A stretch of 64,000 nt of DNA, taken from the NCBI GenBank assembly GCA_016081115.2, contig JABTTQ020001809.1, positions 372,001 through 436,000 on the forward strand. Reading direction: 5' to 3'. Source of the DNA: Rehmannia glutinosa. Its lineage: Eukaryota; Streptophyta; Magnoliopsida; Lamiales; Orobanchaceae. Of this stretch, positions 10,466 through 22,599 are shown one piece after another. Below the pieces are notes generated by a model. The model ran no database searches. It was not told the origin of the DNA and saw only the letters and a program-made list of their open reading frames with translations. The position numbers were made by a program, and so were the translations under genes. The stretch's first letter is position 1. Each line of letters begins with the position of its first letter.

Positions 10466-13400
10466 AGCGTAGACAAATTATTACATTGTATTGACTATGC
10501 TAGCAACAACTATCTTCATTTATTTTCTTTTCTTTTTTCTTTTTCCTTTATCATATGCTATACTTTCCGAGAAGAAAATTCACTCAATTTAGTATAATTA
10601 AGGTGACAAACATTTTTTTTTTGACAACGTAATAAACAATAAATTAAAATTGCGAAAGTATTACCTGTTTTTCATCAAGAAATTCATTGATTTTTTTTTA
10701 AATAAATGGAAATATATAAAAATAAAGGAAAAAGTCTGATCACAAGTCGATCAGGTAGCAAAGGAAAAATAATGCTAAACTGTAGAAAAAACAACAAAAA
10801 TAACTTAAGAATGCAATTTAAATGAAGGGTGTCTATTTTTAGAGGATTTTCGAATAGCAATTGCATTTATCTTTTTAGCACGCGCTCGAGTATCATCTTG
10901 ATGGTCTGATGAATTTGACTGGGATATAGCATGTGAAATGTTGGCCTAGGATCCTCGAGCCGCAATTGTCATAGCTTTCAAAGCTTTTGAGGAATCACAT
11001 GAGTGAATATCAAACGGAGTAGTTGAGTAGTCACTTAGCTTGGTCTTTAAAGCTTCCAATTTATCTACATCAACTTGAAAATCAAAGTTAAGAGGATAGA
11101 CTGATATTGGAGATATTGAATCATGAGATGAAGCCAAAGCCGTTTCATCACTCTCTTTCAGTTGCGAACTTGATTCAACAACACTGGAATAAACCACAAT
11201 AGCTAGCGGATTATCTTGAGTCTTTGGGACGGTATGATCATTTGTAATCATTTCAGCATACCTTTCTGAAATGTGAGCCGAACTGCAATCTTTTTCCTGT
11301 AGAGCATCAAACTGATTGCAAGTAGGGTGTTTTGTTGAGGACGTGAAGGGCTGATATTTTTACCATTACTAGCTGATTTTTTGTTGACGGCCACAAATCC
11401 GTTATTGTCCATCTGTGGTTGGACTAGAGCAAAAGATTTCCCATTAGGATGTTGGTCCTCGGCACTAGAGTGGTCATCCTCGGCATAGTCCGCCCACCGG
11501 TTACTAGCGACCACGGGGGGGGAGGAGGTTCCTTATCTTCCACCTGATTTATCCCCGCCTTACCCTTATCCTTAGATGAATGAACATGTGTTCGCCTTAT
11601 TTTTAGCTTCACCGCAAGTATACGGTGCAGTTTATAGAATAGGGTTAGCAAGGTCGAATCCACAGAGACTAATAAATTAATATACTAAGTATTGGGATTA
11701 TAATAGCCTTAATTTTATCCAGACGATCGGAATTGAGTGATTTGGTTTTGTAAAACTAAGACAAGAATTTAGCATAAAAAGACAAAGTAAAGATTGATTG
11801 AAAGATCAAGGCGATGAATGGATTCCAGAGCTATGGTTTCAGTTAATATCCCCTTTTGTTATCAGATTAATCACAAGCAAAGTTATCATTATTCTTCCCT
11901 ATAGAACAATCACACAAGTATTTTACCCCCTCTCTCGAGATGCATGTAAAATGTTGATTGGGATATCTATGCTAGCATCTCTACTCAACTTGAGATATCC
12001 AACTCCCAAAAGCACAAAATATTAAATATCCTCACGAATATTCACAGACTTCTCAATCTTGCAAATATTCATGTCAAGTATTCATAGATCTAGTATTGAA
12101 ACTCATCTTTCGAATTATGAATCAATACATCAAACAAGTTAAACCAATAGCTTTTTGATAAAACAAGAATTAAAACAAAGTACTCGAATAGGGTTGGAAA
12201 ATAATAACTTCAATTGCAATTAATCATCAAATAAAAGTATCCATTAACATACTTCCAAACCCGGGAATCACAAGAAGTTTAGCCAGACATAGAAAATAAA
12301 TAATCCATAGACAAATTATTCATGTTAATGTCTAACTAATTGAAAGTAAAGATACTATGGAATGCGAAGACTCGGGGATGTCGATGATCTCTCGATCTAT
12401 CTTCAATCCTCAAGCGTGTTGTTGTAGCCTTGATCGATATCTCCAATTCTCCGGTGGAAAGTTGCTCTTTTTTCTCTGCTTTCTAGGGCAAAAATCAGTG
12501 TTTTCTTGTTTGTGGCCGCCCCGTCTCTATTTGTACTTCGTTTGGGTCAAAACCTAGTTCAAAACCTGTCAAACTCTGTTTTCCCGCACATACGCACGGG
12601 CCCTGTGCCTAGCGCACGCCCAGCCCGTGTTAGGTGCCGCAGGAAATTGTCTTTTGCTAAAGGGCACACGGGCTGTGCGCATCACGCACGACCAGCCCGT
12701 GCGTCATGCCGTGGCTCGAGTCTCAGTTTTGGGCTAGCACACGGGTCGTGCTAGGGACGCACGCCCTGCTCGTGCGCACCTGCTGGACTTGATACTTGTT
12801 CGTTTCCTTCCATTTCTCGCCCGGTTTGTCTGACTTCTTCTCGATTCAACTCCAAACTTCGTACGTTACTTCAAGTATCGGTGGTTCTTTACCGCAATGC
12901 TCCGAATTGTTGCCAAATGCTACAATTATCAACAAATTCCTACAAAACGAGCAAAGTGTAATACCTTTTCCACAAAACAGAAATAAAGCCCTTTTCACTT
13001 AAGTAATGCATGCATAACAACTAATTCTATCTACAATTATGCCCAAAATACATGCAAAACACGTACCAATCAACATGTTCCACAATATTAGAAGCAACAC
13101 CTTTATCTTTATCCTTCGATAGAGATCGGATCATCTCACGATATTCTTTACGAACGCTTGAACGCACATGTTTGGAATTAGGTCGTTCAGGACCAGTTTG
13201 AACCGTGGCCGTAACAATATTGCAACGATAAGTCGCTAATCAATGTCCCATTATACCACATTTCGAATAAAACTCGAGAAGTTTTTCATAACTTAATGAC
13301 ACAAATGAACAATGCCCAGGGCGTTCCACCATCACGGAATCATGTAGAGGCGTAGACAAATCAATTTCCACTAGGACCCGCACAAAGTGTCCAAGAGATC

Positions 13401-13775
13401 CATTAAGAGATTTTTCATCAATTTGAACCGGAGTACCAATTGCCTTAGCAATTCCCATAATAATACTCGGATGCCAATGTTCAATGCTTAACTCAAAAAT
13501 ACGCACCCATACACTCGTAGTAGAAGTATTGACTTTATATGGGTTAAAATCAGGGACCCTTTGGTCGAACATCTTTCCTCGGATTCATTGGAACCTTTTC
13601 CCGGTCCTTTCGAACCTGGTATTTGAAAACTTGATGGATATTTGCATCGGGAAGTGGATATGTAGGACCCTTGGAAAAAGACGAATCGTACCAGGATTAA
13701 TTTGCCATGTAACACGTAAAGATGCCCTAGCACGATCCGAGTCAGAAGAAAACTTAATGCAAAAGTATCCCTTGA
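10466..13775 (-). pseudogene. LINE-2 ORF1 remnant, copy 1 (DUF4283/CCHC type)
   Basis: Minus-strand ORF1 remnant of a plant L1-type LINE. Its 5' part is at 13240-13775: a DUF4283-like segment, VWVRIFELSIEHWHP, then GHFVRVLVEIDL, then a CCHC knuckle start YSKCGIMGH. The C-terminal part is at 10805-11584 (WADYAEDDHSS, FQVDVDKLEALKTKL) and ends at a TAA at 10805-10807. A solo LTR (11589-13072) interrupts it. The N-terminus present in copy 2 is missing here. About 340 bp of 3' sequence follow the stop, with no ORF2 and no poly-A tail. Frameshifts at the CCHC and around 11250-11500 make it dead. Copy 2 is at 28958-33000. Confidence 0.75.
11589..13072 (-). repeat. Solo Athila-like LTR inside LINE-2 copy 1
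   Basis: A 1484 bp LTR, starting TGATTGGTACGTG on the minus strand and ending GGCGAACA. It is flanked by the 5 bp duplication ACATG (11584-11588 and 13073-13077). It matches the family of the 55620-57265 and 60167-61831 LTRs (TTTTGCATGTATTTT near the start, GGTGAAGCTAAAAATAAGGC near the end). A CpG-rich patch with GCACGGG words lies at about 12590-12790. No internal sequence remains, so this is a solo LTR left by LTR-LTR recombination. Confidence 0.8.
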
Positions 13776-16692
13776 TAGGGAAAAACTGGCTAAGTGGTGG
13801 GCTAATGTATTTCCCGACCTCTTAACGAAACTAGGACAAACAAAATCAAAAAAAGAAAACAACTGCAATATTTCGGAGACAATATTCCCTAAGTATGATA
13901 AGTCCTCGGACCTCTGCTATAAACGTTGGACCAAGTGATGTTATCGGATTCAACAATCACGTTCCTCAATCCCAGTTCCTTTGCAAGCAGCAACCCCTCC
14001 CTACAGGCGATCGCTTCTGCCACAACCACATCCTGCTCAAAAGGCGTCAGCTTGGAGTAAGAGGTAAGCACCTGTCCTCTGCAATCCCGAATCGCTGCAC
14101 CATACCCAGTCCCTTCCCCCTCGCGCACCGATGCAATGCTATTAATTTTGAACTGGTTTTCCAACGGGGGTGTCCATTTGTCCAGGGCTCGCCCTTTCAC
14201 TATCTGACTCCCATTCTCCTCAATAGCTCGCAAATGTTCCGTCAGTCTATCAGTGGCCAGAGAGATGTAATGCTGGTGATTGGATGACTGGTTTTCAAAA
14301 TTAAATTTGTTCCGTGCCGTCCAAGCCGCTCATAAAAGCATTGCAAAAATTTCATGCCCGTCCCCATCACCTTGATTCATGATGTTATCCACCCAGTCCC
14401 CCACCGTCTCTCTTGCCCAAACCTCTGGAAATGTGAGTCGAAGTGGTGATACAACCCAGAAAAATTCCATCCACCCGCAATCTCGAACCGCATGCTCGTT
14501 TGTTTCCTCTACTAGACCACACATTGTGCACAAGGTATCCAATACAACCCCCCTCTTTGTAAGCAAACTTTTTGTAGGAAGTATGCCATGCAAGCATTTC
14601 CATAGGAAAATTTTAACCTTATTTGGCACCTTCAATTTCCAGACCCATTTCCACAATCCCGTATTAGAGCCTGACGTTGATGAAGAATTTGATGCATTTT
14701 CCTTCAACGCCTTGGCGATTTTATAGTCCGTTCGAACCGTGTACTTCACATCCTTAGATGGGGCCCATACCATTTTGGCTGCCCTCCTAATCGAGCTAAG
14801 GGGGATACCAAGAATAGCCCGCGCTTCATTGATAGGGAACAACTGGAATATTAATCCAACGTCCCATGTTCGTACATCTGCTTCTTCGTCTACTTTCATA
14901 ATCTCCTCCACCCGCACAACCCCCTATCATCCGCCTGCCTTGATTGAATCCGATACATAGGTAAATCCATCACCCAAGGGTCCGTCCAAATGTTCACACT
15001 AGCCCCATCGGATACCACCTCGTAGAATATTCCTAGATGCAACAATGCTTCTCCACGTATATAATGGATTATGGCCAATTGTAGCATCTAAGAAATTTTT
15101 CCGAGGATAATATCTCTGTTTGAGCACTTTGGATAGAAGAGAGCTCTCATTATGTATCAACCGCCACCCTTGTTTAGCCAGCATGGCTTCATTAAAACAA
15201 TGCAAGTCCCGAAACCCCAACCCACCCTCCGTCTTCGATTTACACAACGAATCCCACGCTTTCCAATGGATACATCTCTCGTCTGTTTTCTGTCCCCACC
15301 AAAAATTACTGATAAGGGAATTTATCTGATCGCATGTAGTTTCGGGGATTGAGAAGCAACTCATCAAATAAGACGGGATGGCTTGGGCCACTGCTTGAAT
15401 AAGAATCATCTTGCCTGCCACTGATAGGTATCTGCTTTTCCATTCCTTCAATATTTTCCTGATCCTATCCACCACCTTCGCAAAAATTTCCTTTTTTGAT
15501 CTCCCAACTACTGCCGAAATGCCTAGATAAATCTCGTGTTTATGAACCCTAGGGACCCCCAGGCGTAACGCAAGATTGGTCTGAATCTCCATCGCCACTC
15601 CTCTACTAAAAGACACCTCGGATTTTTCAAAACTAATGCGTTGGCCAGAGGCCTTTTCATAGTCTTGAAGAATCATCCATGTCTCTTCAATCTCCCGCTC
15701 ATTAGCTCTCCCGAAAATAATGCTGTCATCCGCGAAGAAGAGATGTTATATTATCGGCCCCCCACGACTAACACGGATCCCATGCAGTCTGCCTCCGAAC
15801 TCTGCCCTGCGAAGCAAAGAAGAGAAGGCTCTGCACAAAAAAGAAAAGGTAAGGCGACAGAGGGTCCCCCTGTCGGAGTCCTCGTGTAGGAGAGAACATG
15901 GTGCCCGGCTGTCCGTTTAAGAGAATAGAAAAAGAAACAGTATTAACACATTTCATGATCAAGTTAACAAACGAATGAGGAATACCCAATTTGATCATAA
16001 CACGTTCGAGAAAAATCCATTCTACCCTATCATATGCTTTCGACATATCAAGCTTAAAGGCAAAGGACCCGCTCTTTTTAGCTTGGTTATGTTTCATAGA
16101 ATGGAAAATCTCAAAAGCAAGAAGGGCATTATCAGTGATGAGGCGACCAGGGGACAAAAGCGGATTGGATGTTATGGATGAGAGAAGGCAAAACCAGTTC
16201 AAGCCTATTAGCGATAGTCTTAGTAATTAATTTGAAAATAACATTGCAAAGACTTATAGGCCTAAAATCAGTGACAAATTCAGGGTGTTTCTTTTTCGGA
16301 ATGAGGACGATAAAGGTGGAATTAATAGCACGAGGGTGGTCGACCATTTAGGACCGAGAGAACAGTAGAAATAATGTCAGATTGTAAAACAGACCAGAAT
16401 TTTTGGAAGAATAAAGCAGGCATACCATCCGGTCCTTGGGATTTTGTGGGGTGCATTTGTGCCAGAGCCGCCGTCACCTCCTCCGCCACAAACGGTTTGG
16501 TTAAGATGTCGCACTCGGGCCCGGTCATTTTATTCTCAACCGCATCTAGCACGTTATCCATCTCTTGAATCCCTTCCGAGGTAAACAAACCGTGAAAATA
16601 ATCATTAAAAACCCTGCCAATATCAGCGTCCTCTTCCTTCCAATTACCATCAGTATCTTTAATTTTTTCCACGGTATTTCTAGCTTTCTGCC
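13776..16692 (-). pseudogene. LINE-1 ORF2 3' part: reverse transcriptase, zf-RVT, RNase H
   Basis: The C-terminal two thirds of a plant L1 ORF2, read right to left. RT begins at about 16672 (TVEKIKDTDGNW) with STFIVLIPKKKHPE, FRPISLCNV, KLDMSKAYDRVEW, GLRQGDPLSPYLF and the catalytic FADD box at 15725-15736. The C-terminal RT region (LGISAVVGRSKKEIFAKV, NFWWGQ) runs to about 15000. The zf-RVT domain lies at 14330-14917 (KIFLWKCLHGILPTKSLL, CTMCG). An RNase H domain follows at about 13785-14233 (GYGAAIRDCRGQVL, EAIACREGLLLA), its end reading KRSGNTLAHHLAS. Several frameshifts are present. The N-terminal half is at 24212-26852, displaced by the Athila-like insertion. The 3' end has no poly-A and abuts LINE-2 copy 1. 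Confidence 0.88.
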
Positions 16693-18300
16693 TGTTAAGT
16701 TGGTTTTATATCAATGTATTGAGTGCTCTAGACTAGGATTTTGTGTTGTTTTCGGGTATTTTAGTGTCGTTTGAGTCGGGTTTGTGTCATTTGTTGTCGT
16801 TCGAGAATCGGGACTGATCTTGATAGCCGAAATTGAGCAAAAACGGTGAAAAACGTGTTTGAGAGGTGAAGATCGCATTTTAGAAGCGGAAAAACAGGAA
16901 AAATTGGGTCACACACAGCGCGCCGGGGTCGAAAAAATATCTGATGCCATCGAGGGGCGTGGCGGCTTGCCGGGCCAAAGGGCTGCGGCCCAGCGCCAAA
17001 GACACTTGTGCAAAGAGGTTGATAACGTGCGGGTGTGCAAAGCGAGAAGCGGAAGAATAGCGACTGCAGCTGCGCGACATCGATCTTTGCGGCCAAAGCG
17101 TTCAAGCGGCGGCATGGGCGTGAGCAAGTGCAGTGAGACGCATTGATTCGGCAAGCGGCGGCACCGGCCGTCTGACAAAGCGGTGACAACAAAGGCGCTG
17201 CAGCCTGCCGTTACGTTCTGCTTATTTGCTAAGCGATAAGCGAAAGCGGCTTGAGCCGCGATGAAGCGGTGTATGGCTAGCTGCTTGCGTCGCCGGTTAT
17301 TCTTGTAGCGGTATGGGCGAACGGGGTTGAACGTGGGCTTATTATTCTTAGGCTTTTTTGGGATTTTCGAGGGTTTAACACCTATAAATACGATAAGTGA
17401 CGTACAAACAAAGGGGTCGGACATTATTTTGAGCACAACGCAAGGCAAGAGACACGAAGCTAGGGTTCGGGACGGCAATTGGAGGCACTTCTCATCTGGA
17501 CACAGAGAGAATTCCTTCTCTTTTCTTCTCAATTCTTTCTTTGTTTTTCTTTGTCGATTTCTTGAGATGTATAATTATTTCTTCATGAATTTTTGTACAT
17601 CCAACATGAGCTAAACCCATATTTCTAGGGGATTGATGTAACTTACGTTCGAACCTATGTTTTGATTTCTAGTTTATGAAATTCGCATGTTTATTAATCT
17701 ATTTGTGCTATTTGATTTGATTGCATCTGGATTATCTGATCAATAATTTAGATTGTTTGGCGTGTTTGATTTGACACTCGAGAGAGGTAATTGAATGCCT
17801 GGCCATAGAATAACACAACCTAGGGTTTCATAGAATCGAGAGATTTATGAATCTTTTGAAGCCCGTGATAGAATATTCATTGAGCGCATTAGGGTTTAAT
17901 TTATGATTTTTATAGAGATATCGAAATCGAAATTGGAACTAGAATCACTTGGCACTCGAGAGAGGAAGTGATAAGCGGTAGGAATATTGGCTTATAGATT
18001 GATAACTTGTGATTAATAAACTGGATTGAAAACATAGGGGATAACTAGGTGAAATCAACCCTCTAGAATTCATTTCTCAAGTGTTTGATTAATTGTCTGA
18101 ACCAATTAGTTGCTTATTTTTAGTTTATTTTTAGTTTAATAAAAATTCATCTCTTTTCGATCTCTAGATAGAATTAAGCTATTTTAATTATAGTACTTAG
18201 TATAAAATTTGATAACAATCCCTGTGGAGACGATATCCCTACTTTCAAAACCTATACTAAAACTTGACACCGCACGCTTGCGGTAAGATTTTTGCGATCA
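16693..18300 (+). repeat. Athila-like 5' LTR (element E)
   Basis: A 1608 bp LTR, starting TGTTAAGTTGG and ending TTTTGCGATCA directly before the primer-binding site. The block at about 16910-17300 is GC-rich and diverges strongly from the partner LTR. The remaining ~1.2 kb shows only about a dozen differences by eye. Open frames at 16761-17614 arise from the GC-rich block and are not genes. Confidence 0.9.
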
Positions 18301-18305
18301 AGTTT

Positions 18306-18323
18306 TTGGCGCCGTTGCCGGGG
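18306..18323 (+). other. Primer-binding site, Athila type
   Basis: TGGCGCCGTTGCCGGGGA lies five bases after the LTR. This is the site typical of the Athila/Tat branch of plant Ty3/gypsy elements. Confidence 0.85.
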
Positions 18324-18530
18324 ATTGTTTTATCCTATTTTAAACTAATACTATTACCACGTAGTCTTAATCCTAATCTAGATTAGTTTAGGAATTATAA
18401 TTTCATTTTTCTCATTTGACTTGTCTGTTTATGCGAGATTCTAAAGATATTAATTTGCTTCCTTTCGATCCGAGAGATTGAAAGGACACTTGGCAATCCG
18501 CAAGAAAGCAAAGCGGCGAAGAATCGAGCA

Positions 18531-19935
18531 ATGGCGGAAGGCGGGGATGATGAGAATAACAGAAATCGGGTCGTGAATGTGCCACCACAGCCTGAGGCAC
18601 CAGAAAGGGCAATCCGGGATTACTTTCTGCCGATAGTAAACCAAAACTATTCCGGAATTGTGCGCCAGCCCATTAATGCAAATAATTTCGAATTGAAACC
18701 GGGCCTCATAAGCATGGTTATTGAGAATCGATTTGAGTCCAGTGGATGATCCGAATACACATCTGGCCACATTCTTGGAGATTTGCGACACCATCAAGAT
18801 GAATGGTGTGACTGATGAGGCCATTCGGTTGAGGCTTTTCCCGTTTTCACTTCGGGATAAGGCCAGGCGCGTGGTTCTGACGTTACGTTCGCCCCTGGGA
18901 GTATTACGAGCTGGGATGATCTGACTCAAAAGTTTTTAGCAAAATTCTTCCCTCCCAGCAAGACACTCCAACTGAAGAGCGAGATCGCCCAGTTCCAACA
19001 GATTGATTTTGAGCCGTTATATGAAGCTTGGGAGCGATTTAAAGATCTGTTGAGGAGATGCCCACAAAGCATGGATATGCGGTGGCGAGGGTTCAATATT
19101 TTTACAATGGGTCTGAATGGGCATACGGGGACGATACTAGATGCGGCATCGGGAGGTACATTGATGGCTAAAACACCGGCCCGAGGCCTTACTTTTACTT
19201 GAAGAAATGGCCACAAAGCGACTATCAATGGCCCTCCGAGAGGACAACACCGAAGCCGGTTGCGGTGTTGCAGAGTTATATCAATGTCACTTTGGCGCTC
19301 AAATCTCGAGTCCGACAAAGCAATTGGCAATCATGAATACTGGTAGCACACCACACGCCACCGCACTCCCACCCGCCGCCCGTTCACGCAGTTTGCCACT
19401 CACGAGGCCGAGCAAGTCAATTATGTGAATAATCGGGATTTTAATAACCGAGGTAATTCATTACCACCTCACTACCACCGGGACTTGAAATCATGAGAAT
19501 CTCTCTTATAGCAACAACATGAATGTATTGAATCCACCTCCGGGTTATCCAAACCCATCCGGTTCAATACACTCGGAGGTGAAAAAAGCGATCGCTAGAG
19601 GAGATGCTCGGCTCATTCATCGGAGAGACCAGGAATCGAATGAATTGGAGTGAGGCGCAGATTGATGGTCTGAATACTAAGATGAGCACAATGGATACGC
19701 ATATTAGGTCGATCGAGACACAAATGGGTCGAGTTAGCTACAGTAGTGAATTCATTGCGTGCAGAAGGGAAAGTTCCCAAGTGATACGAGAGGTTAATCA
19801 GAGAAAGCACTGCAATGCAATTTACGGAAAAGGAAGCAAAAATTCAGCCTGCTCCCGAAGAATCACCTATTTATGCGAAACCAGTGGAATCCAAGAAAAT
19901 GAAGTTGGAAGAATTTGAAAGCTGTCTATCTGACA
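18531..19935 (+). pseudogene. Athila-type gag remnant (element E)
   Basis: Starts at an ATG at 18531 (MAEGGDDENNRN). It has the Athila gag signature RAIRDYFLP, INANNFELKPGLI, then after a frameshift DPNTHLATFLEICDTIK and RLRLFPFSLRDKAR, then LKSEIAQFQQID and YEAWERFKDLLRRCP. A coiled-coil-like stretch (AQIDGLNTKMSTMDTHIRSI) is at 19660-19720. Multiple frameshifts and stops break it. A better preserved C-terminal relative is the ORF at 57430-58362. Confidence 0.75.
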
Positions 19936-19965
19936 GAGGAGTGTAGTGCAATAGTCCAGAGTAAA

Positions 19966-20492
19966 CTACCTCGAGAAAATGAAGGATCCGGGGAGTTTCA
20001 CTATTCCTTGTACTATTGGAGGAGTTTGCTTTGAGAAACCACTTTGTGATCTTGGGTCCAGTGTGAATCGATATCTCTGGCGATGTGACGAAGTATGGGC
20101 TCGGTGAGGTGAAGCCGTCAACATCACTTTGCGGTTCGATCGATCCATCGCTTTATCCGTGGGGAATCATTGAAGACGTCTTGGTAAGAATTAATAAATT
20201 TGTTTTTCCTGTGGATTTTGTAGTGTTGGACGCGAACGAGGAGAATAAAATACCTATAATCTTTGTGCGGCCATTTTTAGCCACAGCAAGGGCTTTGATC
20301 GATGTAGAAACGGGGGAGCTAACATTGCGGGTAAATCAGGAGAAAGTTGTATTCACCATCCATCCAACCAACAAGCTAAAATTTGACATAAATAATGGTA
20401 AGCAGATGGTTGGGAATATAACTGAAGACATTGGAGGTTGGGAAGTTTCTAAGGGCAATGTGGATAACATGCCTATTGGAGCCCCAACTTGA
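19966..20492 (+). pseudogene. Athila-type aspartic protease remnant
   Basis: The segment reads MKDPGSFTIPCTIGG, then LCDLGSSVN with the catalytic Asp in the D-L-G-S context of retroviral-type proteases. After a one-frame slip it continues through GLGEVKPS, GIIEDVLVRINKFVFPVDF and RPFLATARALIDV, the usual Athila protease order. The last frame is open to a TGA at 20490-20492. No reverse transcriptase follows, so the pol gene stops after the protease. Confidence 0.75.
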
Positions 20493-20525
20493 GGATAATC
20501 TGACATAGTCTGGCTGAAGACTGTA

Positions 20526-20554
20526 AACTTAGCGCTTCTTGGTAGGCAACCCAA
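20526..20554 (+). other. Conserved GGCAACCCA hairpin motif (element E)
   Basis: AACTTAGCGCTT is followed by TTGGT-AGGCAA-CCCAA, a 5 bp stem (one mismatch here) with a 6-base loop. The same motif with the same loop occurs at 44668-44691 and 58391-58414 in two diverged Athila-like elements, each time directly after the gag/protease frame ends. Its role is unknown to me. Confidence 0.6.
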
Positions 20555-22599
20555 GCCCCTTTTATTGCTTTCTTAGTTTTAATTTAGTTTAGTAGTTGTT
20601 TTTGTTTTTTTCTGAATTTTTGCATTCTTAGGAGTAGTAAGTTGCATCACATCCCACCCCTCTTATTTGTGCAAATCCCACATATCTCACTCCATTTTCA
20701 CAAAAGGAGCACTCTAACACCACACACACCATCTTCATCTCATCCATTCATTATTTGGTAAGTTTGCAACTTTCCAAACCCCACCCCATGATTTTCCCCT
20801 TCTTATGATTTTTGGTGTGATTGGATTGTAGAAGTGCTAGGATAATTGTTGTTGAATTGTGGTTTGTGGATTGGTTGATCATGTTAGACTTAGGCTTGGT
20901 GTTCATTGTTGGGATTAAATTGAGTTATGCATTGCATTCACTATATTTGCCCCAATTCATGCATATGAGGTGTTTGATAAAATGCCCCAATGACAATTTC
21001 ACATTGTTTAGTGCTATCTTGCATATCTATGCTTATCTTTTTGACATGGCACTATATTTTCTACTTGGGTGCATTATGTATGGGCTTTGATTTTCGATTT
21101 CTCACCCATAACCGAATTCCATGGTTCCACGAGTTTTGTTTTATTATCTACCTTGCTAGGTTACAAAGATATGAAACCAAAAAGGACCCAGGCCAAGGCC
21201 AATGGGAAGAACAAGACCACACCTCGGAGGCATACAACACCTACGAACTTGTGCGCTAGGATGCATTGTGAGCTTATACGAGACACCTCCTACACGTAGT
21301 AGTACCACATGACTTAAGGAGCCTTCGCTCCTCGGCTACCAGGAAAGTCCTTTTTTTTCCACCTCTCCATCGGGGACAATGTCGTTATAAGTTTGGGGGG
21401 GTGCAGTCTATATTCATTCATCGAGTCGGGTCTGGAGTTAAAAAAAAAAGAAGAAAAAAGAGTCTAGAGTCGAGTCGGGGCGTCGGTAAAACTGTGAACT
21501 GCATGACGAAGTGAATTTGTTGAATATGAGTTGAACGGTCAAAAGAGCATGTGTTTAAACTGTGATATATTCTTCTTTCCATTAATTCCATTTATGTGCT
21601 TAACTCTGTTGATTTATTTGGGGATGAATTATGCGATTGGGTGTTTCCTTTATGATCCCACCGGATTCTAGAACTTGTTTGATCATGAGTCGAGGCGAAA
21701 TCCTAGGCGAAGTAACATCAAGGAAGTGATATAGGCCATCTTTGAACAAGCCAGAGCCTATAATGCCTACCTTTGTATTATATTTTCCCTAGTGTCCCCC
21801 TTTGAGCCTTATAAACCCGTTTCTTTGGCAAACCATCTAATACCCAGAGCCTAAATGTGAATATCCTAATTACCCATCACTCATACACACAAAGTATAGA
21901 AAAATATTGGAAGTTGAGGAGGGTATGATGAGAAGGGTGTGAATTTAATTGAATGAAGTTGCCCGAGAAAAGAAAATATGAGACCCCATGTACGTAAAAG
22001 AATAAGTTTGTGGGTTCCGAAAAAAAAAAGAGAAAAAGAAAAGAAAATGAAAAAAAAAATGAATGAGAAAAATCAGCGGGATTGAAGGTTCATAAACATT
22101 GGGGATGTCAAAAAGTGAAAGGTAGTTGCTAATTGATGATTCGAATTGATAATTGTATGTTTGGGTGATTTGAGCTACTTAATCCTATATTTTCCTACCT
22201 TACCCTAAGCCCACATTACAAGCTTTAAAAGTCCTATTGATCCTTGTGTTACATTAGCCTACATTAGTGGAGATTAGTGTGAAAGACAAGCCTATGGAGT
22301 CCGGTAAGCATCTCTTCTCCATATTCAAAAAGTGGATCATTTTGAAAACACTTAATTGCGTGAATCTATCTGGATAATGAAAACGGAGTTGGCATGAACA
22401 TTCCACCTTCATGATCACATTGTGAAATACGTGCTTGATTGATAGTGAAACGAAATTTGACGAATGAGTTCGGTTGTGAAGTTTTGCAGTTAGTCCGTTT
22501 GAGTCAGTTGTCTTTAATTTTTGTATCCTCCATTTTTGTTGTGTTTTTTAGAGTCTGTAATTGCTTGAGAACAAGCAAACGTCTAAGTTTGGGGGTATT
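20555..22599 (+). other. Athila-like 3' internal region with two polypurine tracts
   Basis: About 2 kb without a supported gene. It contains a short Lys/Arg-rich frame around 21170-21260 (KPKRTQAKANGKNK). A first polypurine tract AAGTTTGGGGGGG lies at about 21390, after GGGGACAATG. A poly-A/G-rich stretch lies at 22010-22080. The terminal polypurine tract AAGTTTGGGGGTATT ends at 22599, immediately before the 3' LTR. The frame at 20821-21299 has no recognisable domain. Confidence 0.55.

Noticed and set aside
16761..17614. Several long open frames on both strands in the GC-rich LTR block
   Set aside because: They lie inside an LTR, overlap each other on both strands, and are not conserved in the partner LTR at 22668-23523.
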